The notes under the pieces are model-generated. The model worked only from the letters and a program-made list of their open reading frames with translations, did not search any database and was not told where the DNA came from. A DNA stretch of 64,000 bases from Indolivaga alginatilytica (lineage in GTDB: Bacteria > Bacteroidota > Bacteroidia > Bacteroidales > Dysgonomonadaceae): assembly GCF_003201355.1 (NCBI RefSeq), contig NZ_QICL01000013.1, forward strand, positions 1 through 64,000, read 5' to 3'. The translations under genes and the position numbers were made by a program. This document shows positions 33,533 to 42,732 of the stretch, piece after piece; position 1 is the first letter of the stretch; every line of letters starts with the position of its first letter.

Positions 33533-34864
33533 CTATAATCCACTAAAACTAACATTCTCAAATAACAAAGAAGGTATCTGCCGAGAGGCATTTAAGGATA
33601 AAGGGTCGTTACCGACTTCAACCAGATTGTTCCATAAATCAAGAATATTACCTGTAATATTCATTTCACTGATAGGAGTGGTAGCAATGCCATTCTCAAC
33701 CCAGAAACCTTCTATTCCAAATGAAAAATCTCCGGTAGTACTATTGGTATTTCCACCATTAAAACCTGTCACCCAAATACCATGATGCATTAACTCTAAT
33801 AATTGAGTATGATTTCTGGTTCCATGTTCTAATTTTATAATAGATGGAGATGCTATAGTTGGCAATACATTCAATTTAAGCGCATTATAAGTATCAATAA
33901 AATAGGTATTTAAAACACCTTTATCAATCAATACCTGATCTTTTGTAGCAACGCCTTCACCGTCATACCACCGCGATCCGAACGAACGTTTCAAATGAGG
34001 ATTATCGGTAACAGTAAGTCTGTCAGATACTATTTTATCACCTAATCGATCTAACAGGAATGTACTTTTTTGCTGAATAGCACTTCCGTACATAGCCGAA
34101 ATAAGCGGAGATAATAATTTCATTGAAACAGTATTATCCAGAATCAAATTGTACTTACCTGATCTTATTTTAGTTTGCCCGAGTTTTTGCAAGGCTCTTT
34201 TGAAAGCTCTCTTTGAAATCCCTTCTTTCTCTAAATCAGACCAATATAATTTACTGTCATACCAATATGATTCGGGGCGCGCATCACCGGCCGTTTTCAA
34301 GGCAACCTCGGAGGTTAAACTAAAAGCAGTATCTTGTATTTCGCCTTCAAACCCGTTACTAGCCACCATATATTCGGCTCCACAGCCATCGTCATAACTC
34401 GAAACAACAGATACTATTCTTTCATCTGTACCATAGATTTCTTCTACTGTAGCTTTTGCCAGTTCCAGTTTCTGATCAACCGAATAATCAAAAAATGTAG
34501 CATCAAATAAATCTAGGTCTTCATCATTATCCGATTTATAACAACGCGCCATATCAGGCAACTGACGACACAAATCGGGAGCTAAAAATCGTGTGGAAGC
34601 AATACCGTTTTTGATAAAAGGCTCCAATTCCGACTTTTCGAGCCTATTAGTCGAAAGTGTACCATACCGACCATCTACATATAATTCGATGTATAGCTTA
34701 TTTTCTGAGCTTTGATGTAACTTGTCCAGTTGACTATTTCGATACTCAAAAGAATTATTATTGGCTACGGTTAAAGATACTCGTGAAGAAGAACATCCGT
34801 TCTTCAAGGCTATATCCATGGCCCATTGTGCTATACTTTTATATTGATCTGTTATGAGATTCAT
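33533..34864 (-). CDS. pmbA: PmbA/TldE-type metalloprotease subunit
   Basis: The partner of TldD in the TldD/TldE (PmbA) heterodimeric protease, which trims peptides such as microcin B17 and CcdA. The 443-residue protein has the two-domain fold: an N-terminal region (YGTLSTNRLEKSELEPFI) and a C-terminal barrel (GVATKDQVLIDKGVLNTYFIDTYNA and GVENG-like SFGIEGFWVENGIATTPISEMNITGN). As expected for the TldE subunit it lacks the HExxxH zinc motif. The tldD gene lies at 37966-39402, separated by four genes, whereas the two are often adjacent in this phylum. Confidence 0.88.
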   Translation of the reverse strand: MNLITDQYKSIAQWAMDIALKNGCSSSRVSLTVANNNSFEYRNSQLDKLHQSSENKLYIELYVDGRYGTLSTNRLEKSELEPFIKNGIASTRFLAPDLCRQLPDMARCYKSDNDEDLDLFDATFFDYSVDQKLELAKATVEEIYGTDERIVSVVSSYDDGCGAEYMVASNGFEGEIQDTAFSLTSEVALKTAGDARPESYWYDSKLYWSDLEKEGISKRAFKRALQKLGQTKIRSGKYNLILDNTVSMKLLSPLISAMYGSAIQQKSTFLLDRLGDKIVSDRLTVTDNPHLKRSFGSRWYDGEGVATKDQVLIDKGVLNTYFIDTYNALKLNVLPTIASPSIIKLEHGTRNHTQLLELMHHGIWVTGFNGGNTNSTTGDFSFGIEGFWVENGIATTPISEMNITGNILDLWNNLVEVGNDPLSLNASRQIPSLLFENVSFSGL

Positions 34865-34880
34865 TTTGTTCTTTTTAAGT

Positions 34881-34895
34881 AAGGTCTTAGACCTT
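34881..34895 (+). repeat. Element 5' hairpin, first of two identical copies
   Basis: AAGGTCTTAGACCTT, a perfect 6-bp stem with a 3-base loop, identical to the one at 34915-34929. Confidence 0.6.
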
Positions 34896-34914
34896 TGTAT
34901 TATTCAACCAAATA

Positions 34915-34929
34915 AAGGTCTTAGACCTT
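34915..34929 (+). repeat. Element 5' hairpin, second of two identical copies
   Basis: AAGGTCTTAGACCTT followed by TTTATC. Its distance from the first copy is 34 bases. It lies between the permease stop and pmbA. Confidence 0.6.
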
Positions 34930-34949
34930 TTTATCAGAGAGTACCTGAA

Positions 34950-36278
34950 TTACATTTTCTCCCATATATGAGCAGCATCGAGACCCAGCTTTATAATAAA
35001 TAAAACCGCTAATACATAAATAACTGTCGAAACATCTTTATATCTGCCTGACAATATCTTTACAAAGAAATAAGTAAGAATACCAAATACTATACCTTGT
35101 GCAATGCTGTACGTAAATGGCATAAAAATCAAAGTTATAAAAGCAGGTAATGATTCTGTAATATCCTCAAAATTAATTTTTGCTACTGCCGAAATCATAA
35201 ACAGACCTACCACTATAAGAGCTGGTGATGTTGCAGAAGCAGGAACAATAAGAAAGAGCGGCGCAAAAAATAAAGCCAACACAAACATAAAAGCTGTACT
35301 TACCGAGGTTAATCCCGTACGTCCTCCGGCTGCCACACCCGATGAACTTTCTACATATGCAGTAATAGGACTTGTTCCCAAAACAGATCCTATAGTTGTA
35401 CCTAAGGCATCGGCAAACAAAGCCTTTTTTATCTGAGGGAAGTTACCCTCACTATCCGTTAATCCGGCTTTAGAAACTACTCCGATGAGAGTTCCCACAG
35501 TATCGAACAGATTTACAAAAAGGAATGTAAATACAACCAATGCCATATCGAAACTAAGAACCTTATCCCATTCGAACTGAGCAAATGTGGGTGATAAAGA
35601 AGGAGGCAAGCTTACCCAATTACCTTCGGGAAAATGAACAACGCCTGCAAAAATACCGCCGATGGTAGCAGCAACTATACCGATAAGAATCGCTCCATTG
35701 ACATTGAGAGCCAATAATGCACCAGTTATAACAACTCCTGCTAATGCAATCCACACGTGAGGATTCGCCATATCGCCCAAAGAAACCAGTGTTGCATCAT
35801 TAGCAACTACAACCCCTGCACTTTTCAGTCCAACCAGTGTGATAAATAAACCTACTCCTACGGGAATGGCTTCTTTAAGAACTCGTGGAATACTTTTCAC
35901 AATCAGTTCCCGAACATTAAAGAACGTAAGAAGTATAAAGATAATACCCTCTATAAAAACTGCTGTCAGAGCAAATTGCCAGGTATATCCCATAGTGAGC
36001 ACCACAGTAAATGCAAAGAAGTTATTCAGCCCCATTCCCGGAGCCTGAGCTACCGGTAAATTGGTAAAAAATGCCATGAAGAGTGTTGCAATAATAGAGC
36101 CTAAAACCGTGGCCGTAAAAACAGCAGCCCTATCCATACCCGCTTCTCCTAAAATATTGGGATTCACGACCAGAATATAAGACATGGTCAGAAAGGTTAT
36201 CAATCCCGCAAACAACTCTGTGCGAACGGTTGTATTATTGTCTTTCAGTTTAAAAATATTCTCTAACATATTATTCAT
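34950..36278 (-). CDS. NCS2/AzgA-family purine permease
   Basis: An inner-membrane purine-base symporter of the hypoxanthine/guanine/adenine (AzgA-like) branch. The protein has about 13 hydrophobic segments and the family motifs TELFAGLITFLTMSYILVVNP near the start, QAPGMGLNNFFAFTVVL, and FVNLFDTVGTLIGVVSKAGL. The motif TTIGSVLGTSPITAYVESSSGVAAGGRTGL is the NCS2 substrate-site signature. Start uncertain: in-frame ATGs exist at 36302, 36278 and 36269; 36302 overlaps the upstream gene by 13 bases, so I report 36278. The preceding gene encodes a Tsx-like DUF5020 protein, suggesting coupled uptake across both membranes. Confidence 0.9.
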   Translation of the reverse strand: MNNMLENIFKLKDNNTTVRTELFAGLITFLTMSYILVVNPNILGEAGMDRAAVFTATVLGSIIATLFMAFFTNLPVAQAPGMGLNNFFAFTVVLTMGYTWQFALTAVFIEGIIFILLTFFNVRELIVKSIPRVLKEAIPVGVGLFITLVGLKSAGVVVANDATLVSLGDMANPHVWIALAGVVITGALLALNVNGAILIGIVAATIGGIFAGVVHFPEGNWVSLPPSLSPTFAQFEWDKVLSFDMALVVFTFLFVNLFDTVGTLIGVVSKAGLTDSEGNFPQIKKALFADALGTTIGSVLGTSPITAYVESSSGVAAGGRTGLTSVSTAFMFVLALFFAPLFLIVPASATSPALIVVGLFMISAVAKINFEDITESLPAFITLIFMPFTYSIAQGIVFGILTYFFVKILSGRYKDVSTVIYVLAVLFIIKLGLDAAHIWEKM

Positions 36279-36289
36279 TGATCTATTCA

Positions 36290-37000
36290 TTAGAAAGTCC
36301 ATTTACCTGCTATAGTCGGAAACACATATAGCTTATTATTATAGTTGGCATAGAAGTTATTGGTAATCTCTATTTCGCTACCAAAAGCTAAATTTTTATC
36401 CACGTTGTACCAGAATTGAGGTTCGGTGAGTAAAATAACTTTCTTTCCTCCTTTTCCTGTTACACGGTCTTTATTTTCTGTCCAGACATCAATAAATCCG
36501 GTTAATGTTACTTTGTTGTCAAATAAGTTAGTATTCCAGATTCCTGTCCATTGTACGTCGTGACTCACTTTATCAAAAGTATTATACTTATAGGTCAGAT
36601 AGGTACTAATAAACACAGGACCAAAAGCATGGTCGTATGCTCCCCCTACCAGATATGCATTAGGAATGGAAAAACCCGAAAAATTATCACCTCTTACAAT
36701 CCCTCCATTAAATTCAATATGGGGCATAATAGGGCTGTTACCAATCTTTATATTTCTATAAATTTCCAGATAAGCTAAACCGATATTACCCTTGCTTTGA
36801 TTAAAATCAATATCGATAAAACCAAAAGTAGTTCCCCATTTATCGGGTTTGAACATCTGAAATGTTGCCGTAAAATAATTCCGTTCGGCAACATCATTGT
36901 TTAAACTGTGTCGTGGATCGAAGTGCAGTTGAATTTCCTGCGAATAAGAGATAATAGATACTGCGAATAGAAGTAACGAAAGAAGTAGATGTTTTTTCAT
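36290..37000 (-). CDS. DUF5020 (Tsx-like) outer-membrane protein
   Basis: A predicted outer-membrane beta-barrel of 236 residues with a signal peptide (MKKHLLLSLLLFAVSIISYSQ) and alternating aromatic strands ending in KLYVFPTIAGKWTF, a terminal Phe typical of barrels. WGTTFGFIDIDF, GLAYLEIYRNIKI and EFNGGIVRGDN resemble the nucleoside-specific channel-forming Tsx/DUF5020 group. It is upstream of, and nearly overlapping, the purine permease, which supports nucleoside or nucleobase uptake as the role. Confidence 0.82.
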   Translation of the reverse strand: MKKHLLLSLLLFAVSIISYSQEIQLHFDPRHSLNNDVAERNYFTATFQMFKPDKWGTTFGFIDIDFNQSKGNIGLAYLEIYRNIKIGNSPIMPHIEFNGGIVRGDNFSGFSIPNAYLVGGAYDHAFGPVFISTYLTYKYNTFDKVSHDVQWTGIWNTNLFDNKVTLTGFIDVWTENKDRVTGKGGKKVILLTEPQFWYNVDKNLAFGSEIEITNNFYANYNNKLYVFPTIAGKWTF

Positions 37001-37047
37001 AGATTTCTTTGCTCGATTAATTACTTTTTGTTAGTTGACAAATAAAG

Positions 37048-37121
37048 TGTAAGCTATTTAATGTTTTATTGTTTAGTGGAATATACACTTTCCCAAGCAA
37101 TAAAGGTGCCTGTGGCCTCAG
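37048..37121 (-). repeat. Intergenic element, degenerate copy
   Basis: On the minus strand: GGCCACAGGCACCTTTATTG, CTTGGGAAAG, then AACATTAAATAGCTTAC. A diverged member between the DUF1003 gene and the DUF5020 gene. Confidence 0.5.
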
Positions 37122-37837
37122 AATTGATTATTCTTATTATTTTTCTCTACCTGTGCCAATATATCGTTCATCATTTCAATTTGAATCTTCTGAATCTCAA
37201 TAAGATCTTGCTGTTGATATATCATTAAATGATCTATTTTCTCATGCAGGGCCCTTACCTCAAGCTCAGATTTCAGGTTAATCATGTAATCTTTCTTGGA
37301 ACGATCTCTGTCTTTTTCTTCTTGCCGATTCTGGCTCATCATTATTATCGGAGCCTGTAAAGCTGCCAGACAGGAAAGTAGAAGATTCAAAAGAATAAAA
37401 GGATAAGGGTCGAATCCTTTATTGGCAAACCAAAATATATTTAATGATATCCATAGAAAAATAAAAACACCGAAAGAGATAATAAAAGTCCAGCTTCCGC
37501 CAAAAGTAGCCACTTGGTCTGCAATTTTCTGCCCGACAGTTAGTTTTGGATTTTGTTCGTCATCGTCCAGTTTATCGCTCAATGTTGAACGCTCTTTGAC
37601 AGAGGACAATACTTTTTGTTCAAGTTCCGATAATGCACCCAGCTGCCCCGTCAGATATGCCGAAATGTATTTCTCACGAAAAAGATTCATTTCCGGAATG
37701 GCAAGAAATTTACTTCTATCAAAGTCAGGATGCTCCTTTTGAATCAACTCAAGAATAGATGATCTGATTGATTTTCCGGAAATCCTTTGGGAGATCGGAA
37801 ATTTTTCGTTTGATATATCACTAATAAATTCTTTCAT
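37118..37837 (-). CDS. DUF1003 membrane protein
   Basis: A 239-residue protein of the DUF1003 family. A cytoplasmic N-terminus (about 1-110) with FPISQRISGKSIRSSI is followed by the conserved region VGQKIADQVATFGGSWTFIISFGVFIFLWISLN. Two membrane helices follow (about 113-133 and 145-165, PFILLNLLLSCLAALQAPIIMMSQNRQEEKDR), then a C-terminal coiled coil (about 180-235). The QAPIIMMSQNRQ motif is diagnostic. Function unknown. Confidence 0.88.
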   Translation of the reverse strand: MKEFISDISNEKFPISQRISGKSIRSSILELIQKEHPDFDRSKFLAIPEMNLFREKYISAYLTGQLGALSELEQKVLSSVKERSTLSDKLDDDEQNPKLTVGQKIADQVATFGGSWTFIISFGVFIFLWISLNIFWFANKGFDPYPFILLNLLLSCLAALQAPIIMMSQNRQEEKDRDRSKKDYMINLKSELEVRALHEKIDHLMIYQQQDLIEIQKIQIEMMNDILAQVEKNNKNNQF

Positions 37838-37848
37838 TACATTCTCAT

Positions 37849-37943
37849 TTTAAGGTCTCATACCTTTTTATCTCGTTGATAAAGCAACAGCAATAACCTG
37901 CTACTATTCGAAAGTATATTATTAAATACTTTCATTTACTTAA
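37849..37943 (+). repeat. 95-bp intergenic element, near-complete copy
   Basis: TTTAAGGTCTCATACCTT hairpin, ACAGCAATAACCTGC, then GAAAGTAT pairing with ATACTTTC around ATTATTAA, then ATTTACTTAA. It lies between tldD and the DUF1003 gene in reverse orientation to their transcription. Confidence 0.8.
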
Positions 37944-37965
37944 TGATGCGAATTTAGAACCGGAT

Positions 37966-39402
37966 TTACTCTCCCCCTACTGTCAGTTTACTGACTAAAA
38001 CCGAAGGAAGACCTTGCCCTACAGGTACACTTTGCCCATCCTTACCACAAGTCCACGAGCTTTCATCAATTTTCAGATTATTACCCACCATCATAATATC
38101 AGCTAAAGCTTTCGGGCCATTTCCTATGATATTAATATCTTTTATGGGCTGGGTCAGTTTGCCATTTTCTATCAAATAGCCTGTTTTTACATAAAACGTA
38201 AAATCACCTGCACCTATCTGAACTTGTCCATTACTAAAATTATCGACGTAAACACCTTGCTTTACGCTTGCAATCATCTCTTCATTAGTCATATTACCCG
38301 ACTCCATATATGTTACACGCATACGGGGCATAGGTACATGGCGGAACGATTGGCGGCGTCCGTTACCTGTTGGTTTTACACCATAATAGTTAGCACTGAT
38401 TCTATCGTGCAAGTAGCTTTCAAGAACACCATTTCTTACGATATAAGTTTTTTGGCTTTCAATACCTTCATCATCAAAATTTATAGCACCTCTGGCAAAC
38501 TCTATTGTACCATCATCCACAACATTTATATTGGAGTTACAAATCGACTTACCTAACGAATCGGAAAATATAGAAACATTCTTACGATTAAAGTCAGCTT
38601 CAAAAGCGTGACCTATAGCCTCATGTAATAATATTCCGGAGCCTCCGGCGCCCATTACTACAGGCATTTCTCCACCTTTGGGTTTCACGGCATCAAACAT
38701 TAGTGCTGTTTGAGAGACTGATTCTCTCGCCAATGTTTCGATAAGATCATCATTCAGAAAGTCAAATCCTTTGCGATAAGCACGTGAGGCAAAACCATTT
38801 TCTATTTTACCATCCTGCTCCATGGTACACCCTCCGTACATTATAGCCATCGGACGATAATCCCAAGAAAGAATACCTTCCGAATTAAAAAACAGGATAT
38901 AGGATGTGGAGTGATTCAAACTAACGGTAGCTTTTATTACCCGCGGATCCATTTCGAATATTCGTGCATTGAGCCTCTCTATAAATGATTTCTTCTCATT
39001 TACCGAAACATCTTCCCACGACTTACTTACTTTATAATAATTAGGAAAATGAGTCTCTGTTATATTTACAGGATTACTTTGCTTCGGAGTATGGGCAATT
39101 CCCGCAGCAGTTCGGGCGGCTCTAAGCATATCGCTTAATGCTGTATTTTCAACATACGCATATCCTGTTTGCTCTCCTACTACAACTCTTACTCCCACTC
39201 CATAATCGATATTCGAAGATGTCCTGTTTACCTCTCCATCCCGAAGAGATATGCTGCTATTTATAGTATGCTCAAAGTAAAGGTCAGCATAATCGCCGCC
39301 CTTCGATAAAGCCTCATGCAATACTTTCTGTAAATCTTCTGCAGTTACCCGAAAATGAGTCAAAACAGTATGTATATTTACATCATCACTAAATTCTATC
39401 AT
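37966..39402 (-). CDS. tldD: TldD metalloprotease
   Basis: The catalytic, zinc-bearing subunit of the TldD/TldE protease. The 478-residue protein carries the HExxxH motif in GSGILLHEAIGHAFEAD (about 257-262). DDEGIESQKTYIVRNGVLESYLHDR follows, and the C-terminal Cys region contains KIDESSWTCGKDGQSVPVG. NRTSSNIDYGVGVRVVVGEQTGYAYV in the N-terminal domain is typical. Its likely partner pmbA lies about 3 kb away on the same strand. Confidence 0.93.
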   Translation of the reverse strand: MIEFSDDVNIHTVLTHFRVTAEDLQKVLHEALSKGGDYADLYFEHTINSSISLRDGEVNRTSSNIDYGVGVRVVVGEQTGYAYVENTALSDMLRAARTAAGIAHTPKQSNPVNITETHFPNYYKVSKSWEDVSVNEKKSFIERLNARIFEMDPRVIKATVSLNHSTSYILFFNSEGILSWDYRPMAIMYGGCTMEQDGKIENGFASRAYRKGFDFLNDDLIETLARESVSQTALMFDAVKPKGGEMPVVMGAGGSGILLHEAIGHAFEADFNRKNVSIFSDSLGKSICNSNINVVDDGTIEFARGAINFDDEGIESQKTYIVRNGVLESYLHDRISANYYGVKPTGNGRRQSFRHVPMPRMRVTYMESGNMTNEEMIASVKQGVYVDNFSNGQVQIGAGDFTFYVKTGYLIENGKLTQPIKDINIIGNGPKALADIMMVGNNLKIDESSWTCGKDGQSVPVGQGLPSVLVSKLTVGGE

Positions 39403-39423
39403 GTATTAATTCTTTTCAACTAT

Positions 39424-39472
39424 TTAAGATCTCAGACCTAATTATATCTTTAATAGGATCATAACCAAAGTT
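39424..39472 (+). repeat. Intergenic element, partial copy
   Basis: TTAAGATCTCAGACCTAATTA keeps most of the 5' hairpin, 22 bases before the tldD start on the opposite strand; the 3' half is diverged. Confidence 0.45.
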
Positions 39473-39662
39473 ACATTTAGAGCCTCTCTAACCCTTCAAA
39501 AACGGGAGTTGTTTCCCCAAAAAAGGAGATTAAGAGGGATTGTTATAAACAGACCTGCAACCTTATACTATTTTCGTGCATCAAAATTAATCTATTTTTC
39601 TATATCTTTATCTTTTCATTACAGAAACCATACCACTAAATACAATAAAAAGTCAGTAAAAA

Positions 39663-42461
39663 ATGACCCGCCACATATTTTTGACATTAATAAGTGTCTT
39701 TATATTATCATATTCCGTAGCAACAGCCAATAATCCTAACATTATAAACTTTAGCAGGAACGATTATCATGCCGGTAACAAAAACTGGTCGTTAAGTGAA
39801 GACGAAAAAGGAATAATGTATATAGGAAACGATCTCGGATTATTGGAATTCGACGGTATCGACTGGTACCTCAACAAATTGCACAAAGCAGATGTTGTAA
39901 GAGCAATATATGCGACTTCAAATCAGACAATCTTTACAGGAGGATACGAAGAGTTTGGCCGATGGGACAGAGATATCAGTGGTATACTTAAATATACATC
40001 GTTGAGTGACAATCTTCCGGGTGGACGACTCCACAATGATGATATTTGGAGAATATGGAAAAAAGATAATCTCGTTTATTTTCAATCCTTTAAAAACATA
40101 TACATATACGATCAGAACAACGTCTATAAATTTCCTCAGGAAAAGAACATACTATTCCTTATGAAAGTAAAGGATGAATTATGGATTCAGGAAATGGGTG
40201 GAAGTCTTTTTAAGATAGTAGGGAATCAATATGTAAAAATACCGGGTAGTGAGATTTTTTCACAGACCGAAGTCAAAACCGTACTCCCTACTCCTGATAA
40301 TAAATACATCATAGGCACATCTACGATGGGGCTTTATATTTATAATGGATCGGAATTCAAAGTATGGAACAACAACAAAGCTCTTATTGACAACAATGTA
40401 AATTGTGGACTGGCTGCAAGTAATGGCAACTATTACTTCGGAACCATATTGAGTGGTATTTATGAGGTCTCTCCAAGTGGAAATATTACGAATCATTTCA
40501 ATACCGAAACATATCTACACAATAATACAGTACTGGCATTATATGAAGATCATTCCAATAATATATGGGCCGGACTCGACAGAGGTATTTCCTGCATACA
40601 GTATCTAAATGGTATAAGCTGTATGACCGACCCAACAGGAAAAATCGGAGCTGTTTATTCCGCAGCATTATATAAGGGAAAACTATTTATAGGAACTAAT
40701 CAAGGGGTGTATTATATTGAAAAAAATGATCTTTACAGCATGAATGCGCTATCCAAATTTACACTCCTTCCAAAAACAGGGGGGCAGATATGGAATCTGA
40801 ATGTTATTGATGACAAACTATATTGTTCTCACAATCAGGGCTTGTTGATTATTGATCAAAATTTATCCGTAACATCTCCTTATACCATAAATACCGGTGT
40901 ATTTTATACCATGGAGAAAGATAAAGATCATCTTTTGTTAGGTACATATATCAGCTTGATGTCTATAGATAAAAAAGCACAAACCTTACATATACTCAAT
41001 GAAGTACAAGAACCGATAAAAAAAGTGCAAACAGACCATTTAAATAATGTCTGGTTGCAACATATGAATAAAGGAATTTACAGAACCCGGCTCAATGATG
41101 ATTTTTCGAAAATAGAATCATTCAAGTATTATGGGCATGAAGATAAACAAGATATTCCTTACAAACTGAAACTATTTAAAGTAGGGGGACGTGTTGCTTT
41201 TTTAGGGAATAATAAATTCTATACATACAATGATATTGAAGGAACGATTGTTCCCGAACATGCCTTAAACGAATGCTTCAGTAATATAGCCGGACTAAAA
41301 GAGGTGGTAAATATTACTCCTGAGAATTTCTGGATTATAGGAAACGATCTTATTTATAATGTAATATATGCTGATAACAAAGCTCAGATAAAATTCATTA
41401 TAGACATCGGTTATAAAAACTTTTCGATGATCGACAATTATGAAAACATCGTCACTTTAGATAATGACCTAAGCCTTATCTGTCTTGATAATGGTTTTCT
41501 ATTATGTCAGAATAAAGTGACAGCTAAGAATGATCCGATAGCACAACCCTACTTTAAGTCGATTAAAATATCTAATACCAACGGAGAATCTGTTTATCTG
41601 GATAATAATTTTAATCAGATAAGTCATTCATTTAACACCATAAAATTTCGTTTCTCAACAGCAGAAACTCTGACTCGAAATATCTCCTTTGAATATAAAC
41701 TCGAAGGCTTGGACGATCAATGGCATGCATTGAGAAATCAAAATTCCATGACTTATGAGCGTCTGCCCAAAGGGAAATACACGTTTATAGTAGTAGCTAC
41801 TGATAGACAAGGAAATAAATCTGAGGAAATACGATTCTCTTTCGAAATTTTAGCTCCTTGGCATCAGTCAGGTTGGGCTGTTCTAGCTTATTGCCTGCTG
41901 TTTATTGTATTTATCGCATCTATCATATTATACATTCAGTATAAATACAAGAAAATCCATATAAAGAAGCTTCGCCTGTTAGAGACTAAACGCCTCAATC
42001 TTATCAATGAGCATTTACAAAAAGAGGTAGAAGAGAAAAATGCAGAGCTTCTGTCCCAAACATCTTTCATAATACAGCGTAATGAACTTATTTTAAAGAT
42101 AAAGAATGAAGTAGAAGAGTTTTCTGCCAAACAAAATAACAAAACTCTGACTCCTTTATATCAAAAGATCAATACTTTATTAAACAGCAGCCTAGACAGT
42201 GAAGAGGATTGGAAGACATTCCTTATCAAATTTGAACAAAAACATACAAATTTCTTTAAAAAAATAAAAGAAACTTATCCACAACTTACGGCTAACGATT
42301 TACGTCTTTGCGCCTGTCTGAAGTTAAACCTAGATTCTAAAGAGATAGCTGCATTAATGAATATTTCGGTCAGAGCAGTAGAAAATAGCCGTTACAGATT
42401 ACGCAAAAAGCTTGATATACCTTCCCACCAACACTTAAATGACTTCTTTTTACAAATATAA
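39663..42461 (+). CDS. Membrane one-component regulator: propeller, Y_Y_Y, LuxR HTH
   Basis: A 932-residue regulator probably controlling the following SusC/SusD locus. A signal peptide leads into a periplasmic beta-propeller (about 25-640) with two-component-regulator repeats such as GIMYIGNDLGLLEFDG and NIWAGLDRGISCI. The Y_Y_Y domain is at about 670-725 (FEYKLEGLDDQWHALRN ... LPKGKYTFIVVATD). One membrane helix (about 737-760) precedes a basic/coiled segment, and the C-terminal LuxR-type helix-turn-helix covers about 875-932 (LTANDLRLCACLKLNLDSKEIAALMNI, then VRAVENSRYRLRKKL). There is no histidine kinase, receiver or AraC domain, so a ligand seen by the propeller would act directly on DNA-bound HTH domains at the membrane. 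Confidence 0.88.
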   Translation: MTRHIFLTLISVFILSYSVATANNPNIINFSRNDYHAGNKNWSLSEDEKGIMYIGNDLGLLEFDGIDWYLNKLHKADVVRAIYATSNQTIFTGGYEEFGRWDRDISGILKYTSLSDNLPGGRLHNDDIWRIWKKDNLVYFQSFKNIYIYDQNNVYKFPQEKNILFLMKVKDELWIQEMGGSLFKIVGNQYVKIPGSEIFSQTEVKTVLPTPDNKYIIGTSTMGLYIYNGSEFKVWNNNKALIDNNVNCGLAASNGNYYFGTILSGIYEVSPSGNITNHFNTETYLHNNTVLALYEDHSNNIWAGLDRGISCIQYLNGISCMTDPTGKIGAVYSAALYKGKLFIGTNQGVYYIEKNDLYSMNALSKFTLLPKTGGQIWNLNVIDDKLYCSHNQGLLIIDQNLSVTSPYTINTGVFYTMEKDKDHLLLGTYISLMSIDKKAQTLHILNEVQEPIKKVQTDHLNNVWLQHMNKGIYRTRLNDDFSKIESFKYYGHEDKQDIPYKLKLFKVGGRVAFLGNNKFYTYNDIEGTIVPEHALNECFSNIAGLKEVVNITPENFWIIGNDLIYNVIYADNKAQIKFIIDIGYKNFSMIDNYENIVTLDNDLSLICLDNGFLLCQNKVTAKNDPIAQPYFKSIKISNTNGESVYLDNNFNQISHSFNTIKFRFSTAETLTRNISFEYKLEGLDDQWHALRNQNSMTYERLPKGKYTFIVVATDRQGNKSEEIRFSFEILAPWHQSGWAVLAYCLLFIVFIASIILYIQYKYKKIHIKKLRLLETKRLNLINEHLQKEVEEKNAELLSQTSFIIQRNELILKIKNEVEEFSAKQNNKTLTPLYQKINTLLNSSLDSEEDWKTFLIKFEQKHTNFFKKIKETYPQLTANDLRLCACLKLNLDSKEIAALMNISVRAVENSRYRLRKKLDIPSHQHLNDFFLQI

Positions 42462-42521
42462 AAGAGTCAAAAAAATAATATAAAAATCTGTAAACAAATA
42501 CACTACAAATAAATGAGTAGT

Positions 42522-42541
42522 AATAATGAGGTATCATTATT
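42522..42541. promoter_or_regulatory. Perfect palindrome between regulator and susC
   Basis: AATAATGA and TCATTATT flank GGTA. It lies 60 bases after the regulator stop and about 190 before susC. With no G+C-rich stem or T-run it is a poor terminator, so an operator for the locus regulator is a reasonable guess. Confidence 0.35.
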
Positions 42542-42732
42542 GTTAAAATACAGACAGATGTATTCGTTATGTGACAAATCTCACACCCATTGAACTTACT
42601 GTTTTTACATTTGTTCTAAATCATATACTGCAAAAATTAGATAATATTCCATAAAATCTACACACTACATTTAAGGAATGTTATACTTGTTTAGGGTAAA
42701 TGAAAAATGTTTAACAGTAAAATCAGAAATCC

